This document shows, one piece after another, positions 28,676 through 37,154 of a stretch of DNA of 64,000 nt. A program made the translations under genes and the position numbers. Position 1 is the first letter of the stretch; the number at the start of each line of letters is the position of its first letter. The stretch comes from Desulfosarcina alkanivorans (GTDB lineage: Bacteria; Desulfobacterota; Desulfobacteria; Desulfobacterales; Desulfosarcinaceae): the NCBI RefSeq assembly GCF_009688945.1, contig NZ_AP021874.1, forward strand, positions 3,410,001-3,474,000, read 5' to 3'. A model generated the notes under the pieces. It was not told the origin of the DNA and ran no database searches. It was given only the letters and a program-made list of their open reading frames with translations.

Positions 28676-29038
28676 TCAACGCCGGCGGGAATCGAGCAAA
28701 TCCCGGATGTGTTTCAGTTCCGTCCTTATCTCAGCAATACCGGGGCGCTTGGCAACCGGTTCCGTCGAAGCGCCCGATTTTTTTTTCAGATGTTGCCGGG
28801 CTCCTTCGATGGTGAATTTCCGGTCGTAAAGAAGCCGCTTGATCCTTAATATCAGCGCCACATCCTGTCTGCGGTAGAGGCGCTGCCCCGCATCGGTCCG
28901 TTTGGGTTTGATCTGTTTGAATTCAGTTTCCCAGAATCGCAGTACATACGGGGGAACCTCGGCGATATGGCTGACCTCCCCTATCTTGAAGTAAAACTTG
29001 TCCGGTATCTCGGCTGTGCCGTAAGCGTCTTTTTTCAT
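28676..29038 (-). CDS. MerR-family transcriptional regulator
   Basis: A 120-residue protein with an N-terminal MerR-type winged helix (KIGEVSHIAEVPPYVLRFWETEFKQIKPKR, residues 17-47) and the RRQDVALILRIKRLLYDRKFTIEGARQHL helix. There is a short charged tail but no obvious ligand-binding domain or cysteine metal site. This small regulator type is commonly found after pheST in Desulfobacterota and other Gram-negative bacteria. It starts 47 nt after pheT and is probably co-transcribed. The target and signal are unknown. Confidence 0.9.
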   Translation of the reverse strand: MKKDAYGTAEIPDKFYFKIGEVSHIAEVPPYVLRFWETEFKQIKPKRTDAGQRLYRRQDVALILRIKRLLYDRKFTIEGARQHLKKKSGASTEPVAKRPGIAEIRTELKHIRDLLDSRRR

Positions 29039-29085
29039 CGGTATTGTCCATATCGGTCAAAACGCTGCCGGCGGATTCAGACGGA

Positions 29086-31500
29086 TCAGGTCGGCAGTGC
29101 CGCGCCGAATTCGGTAATCAGGCGATGGGTGAGATGGTGGTGGATCTCGTTAACGGTTTCATCCTCCAGCGTACGTTCGGCGGAGCGGTAGATGATCCGC
29201 AGGGATACGCTCTTTTTCCCGTCCGGTATGGGATCTCCGTCAAACACGTCAAACAGGTAAAGATCCTCCACCAGTTGTTCACCAGAGTGGGTTACCGCGT
29301 CCAACAGGCGGCTGGATTCGACATCCCGGTCGACGATAACCGTGATATCGCGGTCCGTTGACGGGAAACGGGGTATCGGAGCCATTTTCCTGTCGTCAGG
29401 CAAAAGCTGGGCAATGATCTCCAGATCCAACTCAAACACAAACGTCGCCTGCCTCAAACTGTAACTGTCCGCCACCGAGGCATCCACCTCGCCCACAACC
29501 CCCACCATGACCCCGTCATGAAGCACCTGCGCCGAACGTCCCGCGCGGGAGTAGCAGCACTGGTCATCCGGCAGGGCGGTAAACGTAAATCCTGCGATGC
29601 CAAGGGTTTGAGCCATCCCTTCGACCACCCCCTTGATATCGAAAAAATCACAGCCGGCCTCTTTCGTATGCCAGGCGGCCTGAACGCGTGGACCTGTCCA
29701 GAGGCCTGCAAGCATCTCCTTTTCTGTGGGAAGGGAGGCCTCCGGCCGGGGAAGAAAGACCTTGCCGACTTCAAAGAGGCGGAGACTTGTCTGCTGTCTG
29801 GAAATATTTCGTTGGGCCGTCTCCAGCATGCCGGGAATCAGGGTGGTCCGCATCACCGCCTGCTCCTCGGAAATGGGATTAAGCAGCGCCACGTGGCTGC
29901 GTCGCGGGTCGTCGCCGCCCAGTTGAACCCGGTCACAGGATTCGGCACTGATAAAACTGTAATTGATCGTCTCCGAAAACCCGAACCCGCAAAGGATATC
30001 CCTGACCTTATTTCGACAGACCATCATTGGGGACAGACTCGTGCCCTTTGACGGCAACGCGGGGAAGGTGGTGGGAATTTGGTTGTAGCCGGAAAGCCGG
30101 GCCACCTCTTCCACCAGGTCACGGGGACGGGTAACATCCACCCGGAAAGAGGGCACTCCGACCTGAAGGTCGTCCCCCTCGCCGGCTTTGACCTGGAAGG
30201 TGATACTTTCCAGCATCGTGGCCATGGCGTCACGATCCAGATCCGTGCCCAGCAGGTTGTTGGTGGCCGATACACCCAAGGTCAACTGAAGCGGATCAGA
30301 GTTTCTGAAATCCTCATCGATGGTTCCGCCCACCAAGCGCCCCTGCCCCAACTCGGCCATCAGGCCGGCAGCGCGGTCCAAGGCGAAGAGCGTGCCATCG
30401 GGGTCCACGCCCCGCTCGAAACGGTGGGACGCATCGGTATTCAGGCCCAAGGCCTTGGAGGTTTTGCGGATGCTGATGGGGTCAAAGCAGGCGCTTTCAA
30501 TCAGAACACGGGTGGTCGACGCCTCGATCTCCGAGTTCAGCCCTCCCATGACGCCACCCACGGCAACCGGTTTTTCACCATCGCAAATCATTAGCATCTG
30601 TTCGGAAAGCCGGCGAGGCTTTTTGTCCAGGGTGGTAAACGGCTCTCCCGCCAATGCCGTTCGAACCACGATGCGCTGGCCGGCCAGGTTGTCAAAATCA
30701 AAGGCGTGCAGCGGCTGGCCGGTTTCCAGCATCACAAAATTGGTCACGTCAACCAGGTTGTTGATGGGCCTTACCCCCACCGAACGAAGCCGGTCCTGAA
30801 GCCAATGCGGGGATGGCGCGACGGTGATGCCATCCAGCAGCCGGCCGGCATAACGGGGACAATGGTCCGGCGCGTCGATGGTCACCGACGCGAAGGCGTT
30901 GATGTCGCCTTCGCCATCCGGCAGGCTGAATACGGGCGGATTCATTTGAACCCCTTGGATGGCGGCAATCTCACGGGCCACGCCCATCATGCTCAGACAG
31001 TCGGGCCGGTTGGGGGTCAGGCCGATTTCCAGGGTGTGGTCAGAAAGCTTGAGGGCCGTTTTCAGGGAAACGCCCGGTTGAAGGCCTTCGTTTAGAATCA
31101 TCAGCCCGGAACCGTCCGGCCCCAGACCCAACTCGACTTCGCTGCACAGCATCCCCTCGGAGGCTTCCCCCCGAATAACGGTTTTTTCGAGCAACGTGCC
31201 GTCGGGCAACAGGGTGCCGACACGGGCCAGCGGCACATTCATGCCTGCCGCCACGTTGGGCGCGCCGCAAACGACCGGGGCCAGACCGTCTCCGGCGTCC
31301 ACCCGGCACAATTTCAGCCGGTCCGCGTTGGGATGGGGCAGCACATCCATCACCCGACCGACGACCACCGTTTCCAGATAGGCATATCGATCTTCCACGG
31401 CTTCCACTTCCAGGCCGACCATGGTGAGTGCGTCAGCAAGATCCGTGACCGCCATATTGATGGGCACATATTCTTTCAGCCAGCTCAGACATACTTTCAT
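29086..31500 (-). CDS. pheT: Phenylalanine--tRNA ligase beta subunit
   Basis: PheT, 804 residues, forms the alpha2beta2 synthetase with PheS. In order: an N-terminal region (MKVCLSWLKEYV), a tRNA-binding EMAP/OB domain (about 40-155, VVGRVMDVLPHPNADRLKLCRVD), the B3/B4 editing domain (about 210-390), B5 (about 400-475), the core catalytic-like domain, and the C-terminal FDX-ACB anticodon-binding domain (FPSTDRDITVIVDRDV). The length is standard. It lies 18 nt after pheS. Confidence 0.97.
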   Translation of the reverse strand: MKVCLSWLKEYVPINMAVTDLADALTMVGLEVEAVEDRYAYLETVVVGRVMDVLPHPNADRLKLCRVDAGDGLAPVVCGAPNVAAGMNVPLARVGTLLPDGTLLEKTVIRGEASEGMLCSEVELGLGPDGSGLMILNEGLQPGVSLKTALKLSDHTLEIGLTPNRPDCLSMMGVAREIAAIQGVQMNPPVFSLPDGEGDINAFASVTIDAPDHCPRYAGRLLDGITVAPSPHWLQDRLRSVGVRPINNLVDVTNFVMLETGQPLHAFDFDNLAGQRIVVRTALAGEPFTTLDKKPRRLSEQMLMICDGEKPVAVGGVMGGLNSEIEASTTRVLIESACFDPISIRKTSKALGLNTDASHRFERGVDPDGTLFALDRAAGLMAELGQGRLVGGTIDEDFRNSDPLQLTLGVSATNNLLGTDLDRDAMATMLESITFQVKAGEGDDLQVGVPSFRVDVTRPRDLVEEVARLSGYNQIPTTFPALPSKGTSLSPMMVCRNKVRDILCGFGFSETINYSFISAESCDRVQLGGDDPRRSHVALLNPISEEQAVMRTTLIPGMLETAQRNISRQQTSLRLFEVGKVFLPRPEASLPTEKEMLAGLWTGPRVQAAWHTKEAGCDFFDIKGVVEGMAQTLGIAGFTFTALPDDQCCYSRAGRSAQVLHDGVMVGVVGEVDASVADSYSLRQATFVFELDLEIIAQLLPDDRKMAPIPRFPSTDRDITVIVDRDVESSRLLDAVTHSGEQLVEDLYLFDVFDGDPIPDGKKSVSLRIIYRSAERTLEDETVNEIHHHLTHRLITEFGAALPT

Positions 31501-31518
31501 CGGTTCAGGAACACTCCG

Positions 31519-32526
31519 TTAAAATTGACTCAAGAATCGGTAGTCGTTATCAAAATAGCGCCGAATGTCATCTATACCGTATTTTAACATGGCAATACGT
31601 TCGACCCCCATGCCGAATGCGAAACCGGTGCACCGGCTGGTGTCATAGCCCACATTTTCAAATACCGCCGGGTGGACCATACCGGAGCCCAGAACTTCCA
31701 GCCAGCCGGTGTGGGAACAGACACGGCAGCCTTTTCCCCGGCAGATCACACATCGGATATCCACTTCGGCGCTGGGTTCGGTGAACGGAAAAAAACTGGG
31801 CCGAAAGCGCAGGCTGGTGCGATCATCGAACATCTGATGGATAAAGGCCGTCAGCGTGCCCTTGAGATCGGCAAAGGAGACCTGCCGGTCCACCAAAAGG
31901 CCCTCCACCTGATGAAACATGGGTGTATGGGTCAGATCCGAATCGCACCGGTACACCTTTCCGGGAGCGATAATACGCACCGGCGGCGGCTGATTTTCCA
32001 TCACCCGCGGCTGGGTGGGTGAGGTGTGGGTCCGAAGGACCACATTGTCCGATACGTAAAAAGTGTCCTGCATGTCCCGGGCAGGGTGATTTTTCGGGAT
32101 ATTGAGGGCCTCGAAATTATAATAGTCGGATTCCACTTCCGGACCTTCGACAACATCAAAACCCATTTGGGAAAAAATGCTGCAGATACGGTTGGTGATC
32201 TGGGTGATGGGGTGAAGCGAGCCCGTTCTCGGTACCCGGCCCGGCAGGGAGACATCAATGCGGTCCGTTGCCGCTGCGGACATTTTGGCCAGGCGGGTCA
32301 GCGCATTCTTGAACTCACCCTCCAGGGACCGTTTGATTTCATTGGCCCGTTTTCCCGCCTGGGGACGCTGCTCTGCGGGAAGGCTGGAAATAGTGCGCAA
32401 ATAGTGCGTGATGTGTCCTTTCCGCCCCAGATACTGGGTGGAAAGGTCGCTGACCACATCGGCATCGTTCGCCGATGCCAGTGCGTCCATGGCGTCCGCA
32501 TATATCCGTTCTATGGTATTTTCCAC
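31519..32526 (-). CDS. pheS: Phenylalanine--tRNA ligase alpha subunit
   Basis: PheS, 335 residues, carries the class II catalytic core. Class II motifs are visible: GFDVVEGPEVESDYYNFEALN with HPARDMQDTFYV, the RTHTSPTQPRVM region, and the C-terminal GFAFGMGVERIAMLKYGI (motif 3). An N-terminal coiled coil (about 1-85) binds tRNA. The start codon is GTG. A GC-rich hairpin lies in the 135-nt gap after rplT (32563-32589). No Phe-rich leader peptide was recognised. Confidence 0.97.
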   Translation of the reverse strand: MENTIERIYADAMDALASANDADVVSDLSTQYLGRKGHITHYLRTISSLPAEQRPQAGKRANEIKRSLEGEFKNALTRLAKMSAAATDRIDVSLPGRVPRTGSLHPITQITNRICSIFSQMGFDVVEGPEVESDYYNFEALNIPKNHPARDMQDTFYVSDNVVLRTHTSPTQPRVMENQPPPVRIIAPGKVYRCDSDLTHTPMFHQVEGLLVDRQVSFADLKGTLTAFIHQMFDDRTSLRFRPSFFPFTEPSAEVDIRCVICRGKGCRVCSHTGWLEVLGSGMVHPAVFENVGYDTSRCTGFAFGMGVERIAMLKYGIDDIRRYFDNDYRFLSQF

Positions 32527-32562
32527 GATCGTCGCTCTGTTTTTATATGGAGTGTCGCTATC

Positions 32563-32589
32563 CCTCGGCCCCGCCGGGGCGGGACGAGG
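32563..32589. other. GC-rich hairpin between rplT and pheS
   Basis: The arms CCTCG and CGAGG enclose a second stem GCCCC/GGGGC with a 3-base loop; a GGGA bulge interrupts one side. It sits about 37 bases upstream of the pheS GTG start, in the rplT-pheS gap. There is no T-run after it on the minus strand. It may modulate pheST expression or mRNA stability, which is inference. Confidence 0.3.
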
Positions 32590-32661
32590 AATGCGGTCGC
32601 TTCATCGGTTTCAAAGGGGGAAGACAGCGGGGGGGTTCTCGCCACGACAGAATGACCCGGC

Positions 32662-33012
32662 TCAACCCTGCTGTGACGCCAGCGTGGCGATCTGGGCAAA
32701 ACCAGAGGGATCGGATACCGCCAGTTCGGCGAGCACTTTGCGATCCAGGTTCACGTCAGCTTTTTTCAGGCCACTGATAAATCGGCTGTAGGAAAGATCA
32801 TTCATGCGGGCCGCCGCGTTAATACGGGCGATCCACAGCCGGCGGAACTGGCGCTTCCGCTGTTTTCGATCCCGGTAGGCATAGCTGAGGGCCTTGTCTA
32901 CTGAATCGGCAGCGGTCCGGAACAGCTTGCTTCGCCCGCCGCGAAATCCCTTTGCCAGCTTCAACACTTTCTGGCGACGTCTTCTCGCTTTGAATCCTCT
33001 TTTAATTCGCAT
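32662..33012 (-). CDS. rplT: 50S ribosomal protein L20
   Basis: L20, 116 residues, an early 23S rRNA-binding assembly protein. The sequence is typical end to end ([42 protein letters not shown]). An AAGGAGATG ribosome site precedes the ATG. L20 represses the rpmI-rplT operon by binding leader RNA in both E. coli and Bacillus. Here it lies about 110 nt after rpmI, and a terminator-like hairpin lies upstream of rpmI. Confidence 0.98.
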   Translation of the reverse strand: MRIKRGFKARRRRQKVLKLAKGFRGGRSKLFRTAADSVDKALSYAYRDRKQRKRQFRRLWIARINAAARMNDLSYSRFISGLKKADVNLDRKVLAELAVSDPSGFAQIATLASQQG

Positions 33013-33120
33013 TTTCTCATCTCCTTGCTAACAGGGCCACCGTGCCACCCGCACCTGCATCTAACCGCAAAGGCTGCCACTGGGAAAACCTGCTTTGAAA
33101 ATTCTTAAAAAAACTGCCAA

Positions 33121-33318
33121 TTAGCCATTGGGCAAAAGAAGCCGGACTTCCCGCATGTCACTTTTTTTTATCAGCTGCATCTTTTTCAGGGAACGTTTAC
33201 GTTTCCGGCTCTTGGTCGTCAGGATGTGACTGTGGTGAGATTTTGAAAACGTGTATTTCCCGGACCCGGTCTTCTTGAACCGTTTTGCAGCAGCCCGGTT
33301 GGTTTTAATTTTCGGCAT
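33121..33318 (-). CDS. rpmI: 50S ribosomal protein L35
   Basis: L35, 65 residues, very basic. The core MPKIKTNRAAAKRFKKTGSG and the HSHILTTKSRKRKRSL segment are standard. The ribosome site CAAGGAGAG stands before the ATG. It lies between infC and rplT in the universal order infC-rpmI-rplT. Confidence 0.97.
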   Translation of the reverse strand: MPKIKTNRAAAKRFKKTGSGKYTFSKSHHSHILTTKSRKRKRSLKKMQLIKKSDMREVRLLLPNG

Positions 33319-33417
33319 GTGTTCTCTCCTTGGGCAAAAATTTGATCATGATTCTCGAATATTCTAACGGCCTGTGTTCTGATCGTCCGGGTCTTGCATC
33401 CGGGCGAAAACCAGATT

Positions 33418-33457
33418 AAAAAAACCGATGGCGTGAACAAAAACATGCGTTCACGCC
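33418..33457 (-). terminator. Intrinsic terminator/attenuator between infC and rpmI
   Basis: A perfect 9-bp stem (GGCGTGAAC, 10-base loop, GTTCACGCC; 33430-33457) is followed on the minus strand by ATCGG and seven T. It lies about 80 bases after infC and about 100 bases before rpmI. In Bacillus an L20-dependent attenuator occupies this type of leader, so it may be regulated rather than a plain stop. Confidence 0.7.
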
Positions 33458-33539
33458 AGCTGTTGCAACGGCCTGTTTCTTTTCGCGTAAGCCATGGCCC
33501 GCGGAGCCGGCGCCACAGCCCGTTATCTGCCTGTCGGCA

Positions 33540-34082
33540 CTATCGGGGCGCCAGCACCATCATCATCGTCCGCCCTTCGAACTTGGGATATTGCTCGACG
33601 ACGGCAATCTCCTCCAGTTCTGTGGCAATCTGCTGCAACAGTGCTCTGCCACGGTCAGAGAGGGTGATTTCCCGACCCCGGAACATCACGGTGACCTTGA
33701 CTTTGTCTTTTCGCCCAAGAAATTTGCGGATGTGCCCCATTTTCGTCTCGAGATCATGTTCACCGGTTTTGGGCCGGACCTTGATCTCCTTGATCTGAAA
33801 AGTGGTCTGCTTTTTCTTGGCCTCCTGCTGCTTTTTGGTCTGCTCGTATTTAAACCGCCCATAATCCATGATCTTGCATACCGGCGGTTTCGCGTTAGGC
33901 GAAATTTCGACAAGATCCAGACCATAATCATTGGCTTTGGCCAACGCCTGATGAATAGGAAGTACGCCGACTTGGTTTCCTTCCGGATCAATCAAGCGGA
34001 CTTCCCGTACCCGGATACCCTGATTGATCCGCGTGGTATCGGGGCGCCTCCTCTCCATCTGTCTATATCTGGGACCAGCTAT
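33540..34082 (-). CDS. infC: Translation initiation factor IF-3, ATA start
   Basis: IF-3, 180 residues, prevents premature subunit joining and checks the start codon. The N-domain (INQGIRVREVRLIDPEGNQVGVLP) and C-domain (FQIKEIKVRPKTGEHDLETKMGHIRKFL) are complete. The best start is an ATA at 34082, because a strong AGGAGGTG site stands 7 nt upstream and the length then equals that of E. coli IF-3. An internal ATG at 34058 would give 172 residues and lacks such a site. In many bacteria infC begins with AUU, AUC or AUA, and IF-3 represses its own translation by rejecting such starts, so autoregulation is likely here. Confidence 0.95.
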   Translation of the reverse strand: MAGPRYRQMERRRPDTTRINQGIRVREVRLIDPEGNQVGVLPIHQALAKANDYGLDLVEISPNAKPPVCKIMDYGRFKYEQTKKQQEAKKKQTTFQIKEIKVRPKTGEHDLETKMGHIRKFLGRKDKVKVTVMFRGREITLSDRGRALLQQIATELEEIAVVEQYPKFEGRTMMMVLAPR

Positions 34083-34258
34083 GCTTCCACCTCCTGAAGC
34101 CTTGAAGGTTAACGGCGATCGAACCTGCCGATCATGGACGGGCCATTGGCACATCTCCAGTACGATTTACGGAGAAGAGACCCGATACTAAACTTTAGTC
34201 CAATATATGACACGGCTGTCAAAAGCAAGAAAAAAATGGAACACCGCACGTCAGCCGG

Positions 34259-34792
34259 TCATGAGCACCCCGGCTGAGCCAGTGTGTAACGGCTCAGCAA
34301 GCTGTCCGCCCAATAGCTGCGCCCCGGGTCGGCAAAAAACCGCTGAAACAGCACCAGACTCTCTTTCCTCAACACGCCGGCGATCACTTTCAGGCGGGCT
34401 TCCCGGTACAGGGAAGGCAGGCCGGACCGATCAACCCCGGTTCCGCCCCCCATCACATCTTCATAGGCGTAAACGATCCGGCCAATGCCACTCAGTACGG
34501 TAGCGGAAAAGCACATGAGGCACGGTTCCATCGTGCAGTACAGGGTCAGGGCCGCCCGGTCGCCCCCCGCTCCGTCTTCGCAAAGGCGCCTGAGGGCGTT
34601 AATTTCAGCATGGTCGATCTCATTGCCCGGACCAACTGCCGTTCCTGTGCGATGCCCCCGGGCAACTACGTTTCGGCCGTCTGCAATCACGCACCCCACG
34701 GGAAATTCACCTCCCGCCAGTGCCGTTCGGGCCATATCAAGCGCCGCTGTCATAAACCGGATGTCTTTTTGCGATGCCGTTTCCGGACTCAT
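34259..34792 (-). CDS. Nucleoside/nucleobase deaminase (CDA superfamily)
   Basis: A 177-residue zinc deaminase. The HAE motif (IDHAEINALRRL) and the PCxxC motif (TMEPCLMCFSATVLSGIGRIVYA) bind zinc and give catalysis. The fold is that of the TadA/guanine-deaminase/cytosine-deaminase group. It is more divergent than canonical TadA, so whether it edits tRNA wobble adenosine or acts on free bases is not decided. I chose the ATG at 34792 because it forms an ATGA overlap with the upstream HsdR_N-like gene; an ATG 4 codons earlier is also possible. The C-terminal 30 residues (FFADPGRSYWADSLLSRYT) are outside the core. Confidence 0.87.
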   Translation of the reverse strand: MSPETASQKDIRFMTAALDMARTALAGGEFPVGCVIADGRNVVARGHRTGTAVGPGNEIDHAEINALRRLCEDGAGGDRAALTLYCTMEPCLMCFSATVLSGIGRIVYAYEDVMGGGTGVDRSGLPSLYREARLKVIAGVLRKESLVLFQRFFADPGRSYWADSLLSRYTLAQPGCS

Positions 34793-35343
34793 GCGATCCT
34801 GCATGCGGTGTCGTCACAGGGACAGCTGCCGTCAATTTCAAATGCGTAGACGATCCTGGCCTCCATTTCCACCTGCTTCAACGGGATGGGTAAAAATTCA
34901 GCCCGGGCCAGTTGTTGCAAAAGGGCCTCACGAGATGGAATCCGATCGAACCCCGACGCCGTCAACCGTCCGGTTTCACCGTCGAGAATGTCCGCCGACT
35001 CGCCATTGGTCACCACCACAACCGGCACCTGGTAGGGAGCCACCAGCCTGGAAATGGCGATGGTCGGGCGGTATCGGGTCACCAGCGAACCTGGCCCGTA
35101 TTTAATCACCATTGCCGTTCGATCGTCAACCGTTACCATGAAATCCACCCACAGTTGTCCCCTGCGATTGCCGGCCGCGACGGTCAGCGGGTTTCGGGGA
35201 TGGACATCCTCTTTCGCATACCCCTTTTCCAGGACCAGGAAACGGGCGATTTTCTGGCGATATCGCTCGTCGTGGGTATCGGGTAACGCCTCACCGGTAA
35301 TAAAATCATCCATTTCCCCCAATATCAGATGGTGACCGCCCAT
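34789..35343 (-). CDS. HsdR N-terminal domain-like protein, catalytic Glu lost
   Basis: A 184-residue protein that resembles a free-standing type I restriction HsdR N-terminal domain (HSDR_N_2 type), with the family-like KIARFLVLEKGYAKEDVHPRN opening and a VDFMV strand carrying D67. In the PD-(D/E)xK nuclease pattern the next strand should read ExK. Here it is V79-I80-K81, so one catalytic acid appears missing and nuclease activity is doubtful. No HsdS or HsdM gene is nearby. The gene is translationally coupled to the deaminase (ATGA) and divergent from dgt. A role tied to nucleotide metabolism or phage defence is possible but not shown. Confidence 0.8.
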   Translation of the reverse strand: MGGHHLILGEMDDFITGEALPDTHDERYRQKIARFLVLEKGYAKEDVHPRNPLTVAAGNRRGQLWVDFMVTVDDRTAMVIKYGPGSLVTRYRPTIAISRLVAPYQVPVVVVTNGESADILDGETGRLTASGFDRIPSREALLQQLARAEFLPIPLKQVEMEARIVYAFEIDGSCPCDDTACRIA

Positions 35344-35448
35344 AATCCGCCTTTTCGTCCCGACATACCGCTTTACAAAGCGTTTGGTCTGTGAATAGAT
35401 AGTTCCTTAAATCTAATGCAGGGATGAAAAAATCACAACCGGAACGCC

Positions 35449-36504
35449 ATGAATATACGCGAGCAGTTTGAAAAACGCGAAAAAAACTTCATGTCTCCTT
35501 TCGGCTGCCAGAGCGCCCAGACCCGGGGGCGGGAACGGAAGGAAGCGCCCTGCCCCATCCGTACCGCGTTCCAGGTGGACCGTGATCGCATCGTCTATTC
35601 CAACGCATTCAGGCGGTTGAAGCATAAAACCCAGGTATTCCTCAATCCGCTGGGTGACGAATACCGAACACGGCTGACCCATACGCTGGAAGTCTCCCAG
35701 ATTGCCCGAACCATTGCCCGTGCGATGTTCCTCAACGAGGATCTGGCGGAAGCCATTGCGTTAGGGCACGACCTGGGGCACACGCCCTTTGGGCATGGTG
35801 GCGAGAACGTCCTTCAGGAGATCCATTCTCCGGAGTTCTCACACCCCAAGCAAAGCCTTCGGGTGGTGGATGTCATCGAAAACGATGGCAGGGGGTTGAA
35901 CCTGACCCACGAAGTCCGTGACGGTATTATCAAGCACTCCAAAGGATACGGGAAAATACTGCCCGATGACCCCAATGAGCTGGCCTGTACCATCGAAGGA
36001 CGCATCGTACGGATATCCGACATCATGGCTTACCTGAATCACGATCTGGACGATGCCATCCGCAGCGGCGTTATCCGGCAAGACCAGATACCGGAAGTCT
36101 GCACCCGGATCATCGGTCGGACCCATCAGGACAGGGCCACCACCATGATCCGGGACCTGGTCTTTTCCAGTCAGGCGGTAGATGGCGAACTGCGCCTGGC
36201 CATGAGCGACGAGGTGTTCGGTGCCATGACCACCTTGCGGGCATTTCTCTATAAGAACGTCTATCGATCCGCCAAGGTTCACAAGGAGTTTGTCAAGGCA
36301 AAAAAAATCCTGTCCGAGCTGTATTTCTATCTGCTGGACAACGAGACAGCTCTGGAATCAGAACTCGCCCGAATGGGCATCTCCGGGTGCCTGAACAATG
36401 GTCAGCCCAGGGAGCAGGTGGTCTGTGACTTCATCGCCAGCATCACCGACCGCTACGCCCTCGGCCTTTACAAAAAAATATTTTTCCCGTCACCCACTGT
36501 CTGA
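35449..36504 (+). CDS. dgt: dNTP triphosphohydrolase, Dgt-like
   Basis: A 351-residue HD-domain triphosphohydrolase that hydrolyses dNTPs to nucleosides and triphosphate. The N-terminal RDRIVYSNAFRRLKHKTQVF motif and the metal-binding HTLEVSQIART ... LGHDLGHTPFGHGGE are diagnostic. The length fits the short dGTPase-like (type 2) subfamily, which often has broad or allosterically controlled dNTP specificity. It is followed 17 nt later by two YkgJ-type cysteine-cluster genes, probably in one transcript. It is divergent from the HsdR_N/deaminase pair. Confidence 0.94.
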   Translation: MNIREQFEKREKNFMSPFGCQSAQTRGRERKEAPCPIRTAFQVDRDRIVYSNAFRRLKHKTQVFLNPLGDEYRTRLTHTLEVSQIARTIARAMFLNEDLAEAIALGHDLGHTPFGHGGENVLQEIHSPEFSHPKQSLRVVDVIENDGRGLNLTHEVRDGIIKHSKGYGKILPDDPNELACTIEGRIVRISDIMAYLNHDLDDAIRSGVIRQDQIPEVCTRIIGRTHQDRATTMIRDLVFSSQAVDGELRLAMSDEVFGAMTTLRAFLYKNVYRSAKVHKEFVKAKKILSELYFYLLDNETALESELARMGISGCLNNGQPREQVVCDFIASITDRYALGLYKKIFFPSPTV

Positions 36505-36521
36505 GGCCATTACCGACTGCC

Positions 36522-37154
36522 ATGAATCTGACGCCCGAGTCCTTTTTAGCCACCAGGCACCGTTATCTCCCGCTCATGAACCGGCTGAAAACGCTTTTCG
36601 ACGAAATGGATCGCGCCTACCAAGCCGCAGCCGATCGCTATGGTTTCCGGTGCAACGGCTGTGAGGACAACTGCTGCCTGACCCGGTTTCACCACCATAC
36701 GCTGGTCGAGTACCTCTACCTGGTGGACGGCGTGCGCGCCCTTGATCCCGTCCTTCGCCGGGCGGTCCTGAGCCGGGCGGTGACGGTGTTCACCCGGACG
36801 GCCGAGGCTGACCAGCGGGGCGAATCCGTTCGCATCATGTGCCCGCTGAACCAGGAAGGCCGGTGCGTGGCATATGCCCACCGCCCCATGATCTGCCGGC
36901 TTCACGGCATTCCCCATGAACTCCATCGCCCCGGCGGCACGGTCCTCAGACAACCGGGATGCGATTCCTTTTTCGACCAGTGCCGTCACAGCGGCACCAC
37001 CATGTATATCCAGTTTGACCGCACCCCGTTTTACCGGCAGATGGCCTTGCTGGAAAAGGAACTGCGCCGGCTAACGGGATACGGCGATAAGATCAAACTC
37101 ACCATTGCCCAGATGCTGGTGACCCTTACCGAAAGGGCCTATGAAATCGATTAA
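36522..37154 (+). CDS. YkgJ-family cysteine-cluster protein (first copy)
   Basis: A 210-residue protein with the cysteine-cluster pattern of the YkgJ (zinc/Fe-S chelating) family: FRCNGCEDNCCL near residue 45, then MCPLNQEGRCVAY, RPMICRLHGIP and DSFFDQC. Four such cysteine groups are thought to hold a metal or Fe-S centre. It is co-directional with dgt (17 nt) and overlaps the second YkgJ gene by 14 nt. The biochemical role of these proteins is unknown. Confidence 0.88.
   Translation: MNLTPESFLATRHRYLPLMNRLKTLFDEMDRAYQAAADRYGFRCNGCEDNCCLTRFHHHTLVEYLYLVDGVRALDPVLRRAVLSRAVTVFTRTAEADQRGESVRIMCPLNQEGRCVAYAHRPMICRLHGIPHELHRPGGTVLRQPGCDSFFDQCRHSGTTMYIQFDRTPFYRQMALLEKELRRLTGYGDKIKLTIAQMLVTLTERAYEID

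Noticed and set aside
32527..32661. Phe attenuator or T-box leader for pheST
   Set aside because: No Phe-rich leader peptide, T-box sequence or terminator T-run was found; only a GC-rich hairpin is supported.
34083..34258. TTGACA on the minus strand at 34222-34217 as infC promoter
   Set aside because: The -35 is perfect but no acceptable -10 lies 16-18 bases downstream, so it was not called.
34789..35343. Remnant of a complete type I restriction system
   Set aside because: No HsdS, HsdM or HsdR helicase part is present on either side, so only a free HsdR_N-like gene is supported.
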